Part shown: piece after piece, positions 55,758 through 64,000 of the stretch
How the letters are laid out: every line of letters starts with the position of its first letter
Numbering within the stretch: position 1 is the stretch's first letter
Assembly: GCA_022701365.1 (NCBI GenBank)
Contig: JAKUHH010000290.1
Coordinates: forward strand, 186,001 to 250,000
Length of the DNA: 64,000 nt
Direction: 5' to 3'
DNA from: Mycocentrospora acerina
Lineage: Eukaryota; Ascomycota; Dothideomycetes; Pleosporales
Translations under genes and position numbers: made by a program
Notes under the pieces: generated by a model
Told to the model about the DNA's origin: nothing
Database searches by the model: none
Seen by the model: the letters and a program-made list of their open reading frames with translations, nothing else

Positions 55758-57481
55758 ATGTCTGGGGCAGAGCTAGCATTGGCTATTGTGCCGCTTGTTA
55801 TCGTTCTCGTTGAACATCGCCGGACCATCATTCGCACAGGAATAACCATAGTTTCATCCAAGTCGAAGAACGAAGAGCAACTAGACTTCTACAATGAGCT
55901 CTTTGACGAGCTTGCCTTGCTCAAGATTGTTCTTGCCAAGATTGAAGAGAGATCCGGACCGGAATTCTGGAAGTCCCAATTTGAACCAAATCACAATATA
56001 CTTGAGTCTGAAACAACCAGGCTCGTTAAAAACCAGCTAGATCGAATAGTTAAGAGTATTGAAAACCTTGTCAGAGATCGGTCGAACGATCTAAAACTGA
56101 AAGATACTGTGAGTGAATGAGAAAAGAACATGAATACATCGCCTAATGATGGCAGCTTTCTCCAGGCATGATGCTTTCAAAGCTTCAAGGTTTTAAAGAA
56201 GCGCTTGATAGAGGCGACATCTCAGGATCTCTAAGTGATCGACTCAGGTTTACTCGACATGAAAAGAGTCGTAAAGTAGCTATCAAGGGAATCAGAAGCG
56301 CAACAAAGACTCTAGAGCGTTCGTTGGCCGGTTCTCCAGATACATTTGACCAGAGCGCTTCTCAAAAGAACACACCAGTTGCGAGAAGACGAAGAGTTTC
56401 AGACGATTTGTTCAACAAGATGGCATTAAAGTGGCGTGAAGCCTGTTCTTGTCGACATTTTATTAGACTTTGCCTATGGAACTGTTGTGCAGAAGACCGC
56501 AGAAACTCAAGTAACCGCCTGGATATAGTGGTATCTATAGCTGATGGAGATCGACACGGTTTATATTGGCAAGAGAGCACCGTTCATTTTGTGGATAGGT
56601 AAGTATTCGCGATACACCTAGTTCTTACCAGAATTAACTGACGAAGGCTCAGGCATGATCATCAAACTTCAGGCAGTGTTCGATTTAGAGATATCGAGCC
56701 ATTATCCGATGTACCTCATGTTTTGCCGGGACAGGATCTTGAGTCAACATCACTGTGTACGTTGTTCCAACAAGCGCAAGCCAGAGACGTGAGCCTTCAG
56801 ATCCTCTTCGAAGATGGAAAACTTTGGCAAAAACAATCAGGGAAGACACTTCTAAAAATTCGAAACCAACAAGCCATTCCCTTAAGGAGCCTACTAAGTG
56901 GTAGTGGTAGTCGAACTTGGACACTACGCGAGAAATACATATTGGCCGTGATACTTGCACATGCAGTTTTGCACTGCTATGAGAGTCCATGGATGCGCAC
57001 AGGCTGGAATAAGGACCATGTGTCCTTTTTCAAGAAAGACGCAACACGCCAGATAGATCTCAGCCGACCGTTTTTAACAATCGACTTCGCCAGCCAGCCG
57101 GTAGAAAAGAAGGATATCTTTTTCGTACATGACTCAAATCCAACTATGCTATCTCTTGGTGTACTGCTTCTCGAGATTTATAGGGGCATTGATATAGAAT
57201 CACAATGGTTGGATGAGCACTTAGCGGATGATGGGCAACCGAATGAGAACACCAATCTGACGACAGCACTCTACCTATTAGAGAGCTCTAGCGAAGATTT
57301 GTTCCAAGGGTATGCGAGAGCTGTAGAAGCCTGTCTGGAGTGGGATAAAACCAGTAGCGGTATGGAAAAGGAAGACTTTGCTCAGAAGATGTATAAGGCC
57401 ATTGTGGAACCGCTTGAGCTCGAATTGAAGCAAGGATTTGGAATAGAGCCAGAACAATTCTGTCTTGTAGGATTTAAGTAG
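55758..57481 (+). CDS. DUF7580 family protein (helical N-terminus, kinase-like C-terminal domain), 540 aa
   Basis: Exons 55758-56108, 56156-56598 and 56653-57481 sum to 1623 nt. The start MSGAELALAIVPLVIVLVEH is hydrophobic and helical, as in the N-termini of HeLo-like and related fungal death-effector domains. Helices follow to about residue 130. The C-terminal 250 residues resemble a much degenerated kinase fold, with LLSLGVLLLEIYRG near residue 430 in the place of helix F and no catalytic Asp. I call it DUF7580 from this pattern. Members are common beside NLR genes. A role as signalling partner of the divergent NLR is inference. It is intact and single-copy here. Confidence 0.75.
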
Positions 57482-58534
57482 CCCCGAAGAGGCTGATAAT
57501 AAGACATGGGACTCAAAAGAAAAAAAGATAACTATATTTGCGTCATGTGTGCTTGAACAACAAATCTTGTACCATTGAACTCAGTCGCATTGACCAAGCT
57601 AGCATGCACGAGTTGAGGCAGTATAGCATTGCCTCCACAATGCCCGCTAGTAAACGTGTAATATTCGCACGATATGACAGCGCGCCGCCAAGCTTCCCCG
57701 CACTACATAGCAATTCAGACGTTCGGACTGCAATTTGTATGCTTTTATATCGGCTGTGAACAACTACTTCAGGGACAGTATTTTAAAATTGCATACAAGT
57801 GTGTTTGTTAGTACCGCAATCTGCGTTGTACAAGCGCTGCCCGTGCGTCTATCAGTTCAAAATGCAGGTCTTTGAACACCTCTCAAATGAGAAACGCATT
57901 GAGGGGCAAATACTCACAGAGCTGTACTGATTTCAACAGACTATCCTATAGGTGTCATCATGACAGATCATACGTTCATTTCTTCCACTACGATTTTCTC
58001 AAACGATTCCAAGCGTCAACCGTGGCGCGCGGTTTGGCCAGCCGACCGCGAATCACAATCCAAAACTCAGATATACGGCTTCAGGAAAGGAGAAACGATG
58101 ATATTTGATGGAAATGCAGGTAGTTTCTTTACCAGAGATGGCTGGACTGTGGAGCAAGAGAGTAATGATAGTAGATCATCGTCTTGCTCTAAGAGTTAGC
58201 ATTGGACAAAGACAGCTAATACCAAGAGAAGCGTCTACGTAATTAGAAATGAGATTGACTTCATCGGCAAACTTTAGTATCTGCAGACATGCTGGATTCG
58301 AATCAAACTGTACGAATGTCGATAGGGTAAACGTGTATGGAGACTGCCGATGAAAGACCACTGCACAATAATTGTCATACATTTCGAACTAGAGTACTTC
58401 AATATGCTTTGTAGTTTGAAGCTAAGGACTTATAATACACGGCATAGTAAACAAATGCATTCCAACACGCCCTACCCCTATTTGCCCAGAACTCAGAGCT
58501 AAATTAACCTGATTTTGCCACTAGTGCACACGCA
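57482..58534. other. Intergenic region, one unsupported small ORF
   Basis: A 79-codon frame at 57960-58199 (plus) has a Ser-rich end and no recognised domain; I leave it as possible only. An opposing frame at 58176-58382 is no better. The rest is non-coding as far as I can see. Confidence 0.4.
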
Positions 58535-59488
58535 CTATTCAACAAATCCCCCGTAGTATACGAGTGCTCTTAGCTCTATACTCTCTCTCGGCTCATGGTT
58601 TCCCCCTTCAAGTGGAAAAGCCGTGTGTGGCACTTTAATCTGGTCAGTATCCAAAACTCCTAATACAATATATGGTTGTACATACCAGGTTTGGTGTTAG
58701 AATCAGTGTCGCTCTGCAAAAAGATCCAGGCTTCGTCTTCCATCTGATCAGAGCACCACCACCATTTTTGACATTCATTCCAGTAAAGCTGTCTGTTCTC
58801 CACGACATAATCGGGATAAACAAGGTCGCAAGGCTCTAGATCAACCTCACCATTGATTGTTGATGTATCACAGAGTGCGAGCGGCCAGTCTTTCACTGCA
58901 CCTCTCAAAGGTTTCCAGAGGCTGTTGTTTTCTTAGTCTCTTGAATAAAGGAAAATGGGTACATTATCAAAAAAAAACCTACTTTACACATTGAATCCGG
59001 TGTTTCCCAATGCTAGCACGATCGGGATTCAGGTGTTTCGCCATGCCGACTGCCCATAGCATCGTAGTGTCAACATGAGCAATACTTGTGGGTTGGTTCC
59101 AACGATATGCTTCCCCTGTTGATACCGGGAAAATTTCATGTCGCCTCCGAATTGTGTGTTCAAAGATTTGAACTTTTTGCGCGCCAAGGAAATCTTTGAT
59201 AAGATTTGCAGCCTCGCGCAGGTAAGTTTGTTTTACAGTCTCGTCATTTTCATAATCAGTGTACAACATACGTGATTGAAATCGAAGTATCTGAAACCCG
59301 TGTTCTTCAAATGTCAAAGGCTTGGATCTGCTCCGCACATCCTTTATCGTGATCGTATGTTTGTCTAATTTGATGTTTGCTCGTGGGAATCCTGCGGGTG
59401 GTGTGTACCGGAGTGAATATGGCTTCTCGACATCATACAATGCATCTCGCTTCAAGAAATAGGTCTCTGAGCTGACAGTACCTGGCAT
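58535..59488 (-). CDS. CmcJ / AsaB-like oxidoreductase family protein, 279 aa
   Basis: Exons 59488-58983, 58921-58686 and 58632-58535 sum to 840 nt. The N-terminal MPGTVSSETYFLKRD, the central IFEHTIRRRHEI and WNQPTSIAHVDTT, the exon join HRIQCVNLWKPLRGAVKDWPLALCD, and the end HTAFPLEGGNHEPRESIELRALVYY fit the fungal family related to 7-alpha-cephem methoxylase P8 and hydroxylase/desaturase AsaB. Candidate metal ligands are His in SIAHVDTT and the later His and Arg, as in other 2-oxoglutarate-type enzymes. The substrate is unknown; relatives act in secondary metabolism, and no biosynthetic cluster is seen here. All exons are in phase and the end is complete. Confidence 0.8.
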
Positions 59489-59809
59489 AATGGCTTTTCA
59501 AATAGATAAGAGAAGAATTGTGACGAGGGCGGGGTGCGCAGGGCAATAACGCCACGGAGTGCTCCCAAGTCCTAGTTAGTCCAAGTGCCTTGGTAAAGAA
59601 CATCAAACTCCTTAAACTACACTGCACCTCACTAAATATTGGCTATAAAGTTTCAAAAGGAAAGATCATCAAGTAAAGTGATCAACTAGAGGGCTAACAA
59701 ATTTAACTGTGTTTGATCTGGAAATAAGTATAAATGATGGTTTGGCAAATACTCTTGTTGAACCCTGAAAACATCAATCCCCTAGTGAATGAAGCCATGC
59801 TTGCCCTTT

Positions 59810-60367
59810 TCAAAGTTTTGGTTTTGAGGGATCCAATCCGGCTACGCATTCAATCTCTACATCAGTACCCAAAGGTAACGCCTTAACGAAAACACAAGTA
59901 CGAGCCTATCAAATGATTAGCCAGGGTTTCAAATTGCAGTTTTTTCCTCTGTCTGTTATCTGGCGACTTACAGGTTTGGGGTCCTTGAAGAATGAGATGT
60001 AAACCTCGTTCATAGGGCCGAAGTCCTCCGGCTCAACCAAAAAGATGTTGATTTTATTCACAAATGCTAGACCGGAACCAGCCTCCGCCAGAACAGCGGA
60101 TAAGTTGCGTAAAATCTGAGCCTGTTCCAAGAGTTAGTCGGCTTCAACTATGCCGTGAAATTTCGATGAGCTGTTGCAGAAAAATGGACTTACGGTTCTG
60201 TCTCCGACGGTGCCTTCGATAAGAGTACCAGTTTTTGGATCAGAAGCAATTTGGCCAGAGCAGAAGACGAGGTTCCCCTGTCGGATAGCTTGGGATAGAA
60301 ATGGCGGCGGCTGGGGGGCATCCGCTGCAAGGATCGCAACTCTGTCTTCTGGCGATGAATTGGTCAT
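59810..60367 (-). CDS. RidA family (YjgF/YER057c) enamine/imine deaminase, 139 aa
   Basis: Exons 60367-60194, 60121-59972 and 59905-59810 join in frame. The product has the family layout: FCSGQIASDPKTG early, helix AQILRNLSAVLAEAGSGLAFVNKINIFL in the middle, and the signature end ARTCVFVKALPLGTDVEIECVA, in which the substrate-binding Arg and the Glu of VEIE are kept. RidA proteins hydrolyse reactive 2-aminoacrylate-type imines made by PLP enzymes and protect them from damage. The length is usual for the family. It diverges from a 2-hydroxyacid oxidase gene with 354 bp between starts. Confidence 0.9.
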
Positions 60368-60721
60368 GATGAGGTGATGAAGCGGGATACCGATGATAAT
60401 GTGGCAATTCGAAAATGCAAAGTGCTGGTTTATGTATCAAAAGAATAAGATTACAAATTATTGTCCAACTTGCACATAGGCTAGAGCGTAATAGTATCGA
60501 AATGTTTGATGACCCGCAATGCCCAGGAGATAGGGCGTGGGTTGTCAAGACGATACTCACGTGAAGTGTAGCACAGTGCTCTAGTGGGGCAGCGGGGCAG
60601 GCATTAGTCACTATCTATCACGACAATTTATTTACCCACCTCCACCGCCGGTTCAAGAAAGTTCGAAGAGAACAGTTTTTCGGGCACGAAAACCTCCCTG
60701 TTCTGACATCCTGAACCAGGC
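60368..60721. promoter_or_regulatory. Divergent promoter of RidA and 2-hydroxyacid oxidase genes
   Basis: 354 bp between opposite start codons. No specific site is recognised. Joint control is a reasonable guess, because both products would act around 2-oxo and 2-imino acids. Confidence 0.4.
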
Positions 60722-62039
60722 ATGGCTGGAATGCCCGTCCCTGTCAAAGTCTCTGCGGAGAACATAATTCTCAGTATCCAAGACCTACAATCAGCCGCTT
60801 CGGCCAAACTTCCCGAGGGTATTAGAGGTATGTCTATCAGTTCTGATCATAGGCGGTAGACTTGTAATCTTCTTCCGTCGAGAAACTTGTCATGCAATTC
60901 TCCGAATCTGTAATTGCGCTAACGCGGTCGGCCGGTAGACTTTTATAACTCAGGCTCCACTGATCAGATCACCGTTCATGAAAACTCAAAAGCTTACGAC
61001 AAATATCGACTACGCCCAAGGGTGTTACGTGATGTCTCCAAGGCGGATACTTCTACACTTGTACTGGGACACAGAATTGACTTTCCTTTATGTGTGTCGC
61101 CAGCAGGTATCCAAGCCATGGCTCACCCCGATGGTGAGCTAGCTACTAGTCGTGCCTGTGCAAAGCGGAATATCCATATGGGCGTTTCATCTTTCGCCAA
61201 CTACTCTGTCGAAGACATTGTAGCTGTTGCAAAACCAGACGGTTCTATTGCCCACGTGATGCAATTGTACTCGATGAAAGACCGAGCGAAACAAGAACGT
61301 ATCATCAAGAGAGCAGAGAAATCAGGATGTACGGCGATCTTTCTCACAGCGGACAGCCCCGTGTTGGGCGTTAGGTATAACGAACATCGCAATGACTTCC
61401 GAACGCCCACAGGCTTGGAGTTTCCTATGCTCGAGAAAACAACGGAAACAATTCGCTCAGAAACACACGACGATGGATTCACGGACTTCAACTCAGATTA
61501 CCATTCTTGGGCGCGTGAGATACCATTTCTGCGCAGTATCACCAAGATGGAGATATGGATTAAAGGTGTTTTGACTGCGGAAGATGTGCATCTTGCTCGT
61601 GAGTTCGGCTGCGAAGGGGTGATCGTCAGCAATCACGGCGGTAGACAGCTGGATGGGACACCTGCTACCATAGATGTACTGGAAGAATGTGTCGATGCGG
61701 CTGCTGGAAAACTCAGGGTTCACATCGACGGCGGAATCAGGTCTGGGGTAGACATATTCAAGGCATTAGCCTTGGGAGCTGAATGCTGTTGGATTGGTCG
61801 ACCCGCTATCTGGGGACTGGCAGTAAGTTTCAACTGTTTATGTTACAAAGATATTTTCGCAGAACTGACTTTGTGATTTCCATTAGTATGGTGGCGAGAA
61901 AGGTGTTACTTTAGCGTTAAATATACTGCACGAAGATTTTCGCCGATGCATGCAGCTGACAGGTTGCAATACAATATCGGACATAACAAAGTCATCGTTA
62001 GGAATTGTGAGAGCTGATGGACCTCTAGCTCGATTGTAA
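60722..62039 (+). CDS. FMN-dependent 2-hydroxyacid oxidase/dehydrogenase, 380 aa
   Basis: Exons 60722-60827, 60939-61822 and 61887-62039 sum to 1143 nt. Family landmarks appear in order: DFYNSGSTDQIT and KYRLRPRVLRDV near the start, the flavin-contacting CVSPAGIQAMAHPDGE, FLTADSPVLGVR, the active-site SNHGGRQLDGTPATID (catalytic His and Arg) and the FMN-phosphate loop HIDGGIRSGVDIFKALALGA. These enzymes oxidise L-lactate, glycolate or longer 2-hydroxyacids to 2-oxoacids. There is no cytochrome b5 domain, so it is of the soluble glycolate/lactate oxidase type. The C-terminus (GPLARL) resembles a type-1 peroxisomal targeting end only weakly. Confidence 0.92.
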
Positions 62040-62253
62040 ATGGGTCGTACAACTGCGGTAAATGTAGGAAGCATTAAACAAGGGAGTTTTCACTCCTCCA
62101 AAAGTTTCCTGTGCCTTGAAAATAAACTTCTACCAAAACTTGTGCAAGAGATAGAGATATACATGAGTGTGAGACATCTTCTCAGAATGGATTACATTTA
62201 ATCTTGGTTGAGGGACTGTATTAATTTACAGCCTTATATAGCACGAAATCTAC

Positions 62254-63517
62254 CTAACCATGTGAGGTTGTATTTTCTAGGTTTGTATCTTGTGTTGACC
62301 GTGTCAGACTAGCCGTGCTGCTTGTGTCTCTTTGCATCTCTTTACTACTAATGGCATAACTATCAACGACTATGTGAGGTTTGTCGTGAACATGTTCGGA
62401 AAGGTTGTAGCTGCCATCATGCTGGGATACGCTTGTTTCCCCGGAAATGCGCGACCGAAGAGAACGAGTTGCCTCAGAGATGTGACCGATAAGTGGACGT
62501 AAAGTGGCAAGGTTACCAGCAACGACTGAAATGCCAGTCTCGACGGTAGACCATATAGAGATGTCGACAGTTGAATCTGTTCACCAACGCGTCAGTCGTT
62601 TGATGATAACATATGGGTATTTATAATAGGAACCTACACAAGAAATCGGCATGTTTGAAGTTTTGAACATACGGCATACGAACAAGTGCAGCATAACTTG
62701 CTCTGTTTTCAACACCAATCAGTTATCGTTTGTTCGATGATGAGTGGTCCACTTACATGCATGCCATGGCCAATATTGGCGCAACAAGCAGCTTAGTCCG
62801 CTTTTCAACGTTAAGGTTCCACACCAGAATGGCAAGCAACAACCCAAGTGCGACATCTGTTGCCAAAGAAACACTCCCATATATGTAGGCCATGACAATC
62901 ATAACGTCGATATTTATACATGTCCCGTTCGCTCCTCTTAATCTGGTCCAGAAAAAGGCGACAGGACTGCACTGAAACAAGCTAACGAAGAAGAAGGAAA
63001 ATCCGATTGTCGCTGCGAGAATCGTGACGATATAGGTCGCAATTCTATGGAAAGTCATTACTCCAACAATGCGTAAGAAGAAGTACCCTGTCGAAATCTT
63101 GGCAAAGGTGATTGTAGCAGCATAAGCCAAAAAACACAGCCACCAACACTGTTACATTGCATCAGGCTCTCAATTATGCAGTATATTCTTGCTGTTAATA
63201 CTTACCCGCATTGCATCGACCGAGTCTTGGACAGATATGTCTGCAGTCCTTCTACCCGTTCCGAAGTGAATTCCCGTTAATATTGTTTCTGTATACCACA
63301 TATGGAGGATCTAAGAATCTGTCAATAAAGGAACAACTGACTGTCCGTCTATAGTAGAGAGTAGGCTTACAAAAGCGATTACCATGAAAGTATCATCCCG
63401 TCCCCAGGCTTTGATGATTCGGACTCGAACATAGCAACGCAAAATCGTTGTCAAAATGCTCAGGACACCAAGTGTCACGCTAGTGGCCTTCAACCTTTCA
63501 GGTAATGACTTACTCAT
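62254..63517 (-). CDS. Rhodopsin-like (SAT4-type) fungal integral membrane protein, 343 aa
   Basis: Five exons join: 63517-63371, 63310-63206, 63148-62757, 62702-62638 and 62576-62254 (1032 nt), with introns of 54-61 bp. Several membrane helices are clear: TLGVLSILTTILRCYVR, LCFLAYAATITFAKIS, IVTILAATIGFSFFFVSLF, SLATDVALGLLLAILVW. Family marks are WGRDDTFMVIAF in the first loop, CINIDVMIV, and STVDISIWSTVETGISVVAGNLATLRPL. The tail is Ser/Thr-rich and cytosolic. The family is large in filamentous fungi and some members are GPCR-like, but ligands are unknown. Confidence 0.87.
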
Positions 63518-64000
63518 TGTGATGGAGTATAAAGGTTGAAGGTTGAAGGTGCAAACGCAAAAGTGGAGTTTCTGCGCTTCACTGCGAAACAGATGCAGTC
63601 GAAGAGTTCGTGACTTTTAGCACAACCGAAATTCTTTTCAGCTCGCTTCTTCTCTCTCTCCCATGTATGTTGCTTCGAACCTACCAACTAGTTAAGCGAC
63701 CCCTGTTCTTATTGCAGCCAAACTATATAGTCCGTCTTTTAGATCGACAGGTGACAACATCAAGGCAGTTCCATCCACGCTCCCGATGATGATCATTTTG
63801 TTACAATGGCGTTCTTGGCAAAGACAACAAAGGGCCTCGTACATAAATCCACGCAACTTAGCGCGCGCCCCCTTCAGGGCTCAACCCTATTTGTCTCTAG
63901 GAAAGTCACTAATTAGTTAAACGGAGTTCCGCGCTCCGCATGGTTTGGCTCGAAGAGCCATAGGTTGGAAAAGATCGTATTCCCACCCGGACTTGGATTG
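63518..64000. other. Terminal intergenic sequence
   Basis: No gene is seen up to the end of the window. Short direct repeats (AAAGGTTGAAGGTTGAAGGT, 63530-63549) occur just upstream of the membrane protein gene. Confidence 0.5.

Overview
The window looks like a filamentous ascomycete (Pezizomycotina) chromosome. Coding capacity sits in multi-exon genes with 45-60 bp GT-AG introns, often with CTRAY-type branch points. The protein families are fungal (DUF3435, DUF3723, cupredoxin, SAT4-type rhodopsin-like, NmrA-like, NB-ARC/TPR, DUF7580). No bacterial operon signals, rRNA, tRNA or CRISPR were seen. Exon joins below were worked out by hand from reading frame and splice consensus; where stated, the summed exons divide by three.

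Region 1 (about 1-45 kb) is accessory in character: AT-rich, with many short orphan genes, decayed genes, local repeat arrays and few housekeeping genes. It holds the gene set known from Starship giant transposons. There is an apparently intact 834-aa DUF3435 tyrosine recombinase with a zinc-finger tail (44468-41771, minus), a second broken DUF3435 gene pointing the other way (4922-6813), a patatin-like phospholipase with a RING-like domain (24113-20932), a DUF3723 gene with one frameshift (24353-27282) and a ferric-reductase-type flavocytochrome (28558-30291). Around them lie two kinase-like genes, three small proteins with a MADS-box-like segment, an alpha/beta hydrolase, a secreted cupredoxin and many unknowns. 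My reading is Starship cargo, with the captain near 44.5 kb reading leftward and the 5' edge between about 44.5 and 45.7 kb. The edges were not located.

The same region has several repeat systems: two arrays of the 8-bp unit GCACCTAT behind the same 20-bp leader (4.05 and 8.85 kb), an 85-bp tandem repeat built round the palindrome CCCGTACGGG (31.0-31.3 kb), a 4 x 40 bp array (41.5 kb), and a degenerate CTGTTTTCAG / GTAAACAG motif that recurs upstream of many start codons.

Region 2 (about 45-50 kb) is a transition: an NmrA-like gene between two diverged solo-LTR-like repeats, a long stretch without genes, and a secreted low-complexity protein. Region 3 (50.7-57.5 kb) is a divergent pair: a 1386-aa NLR-like protein (helical N-terminus, zinc finger, NB-ARC, TPR) and a 540-aa DUF7580 protein starting 321 bp away on the other strand. 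Region 4 (58.5-63.5 kb) has ordinary metabolic and membrane genes: a CmcJ/AsaB-like oxidoreductase, a RidA imine deaminase divergent from an FMN-dependent 2-hydroxyacid oxidase, and a rhodopsin-like membrane protein.
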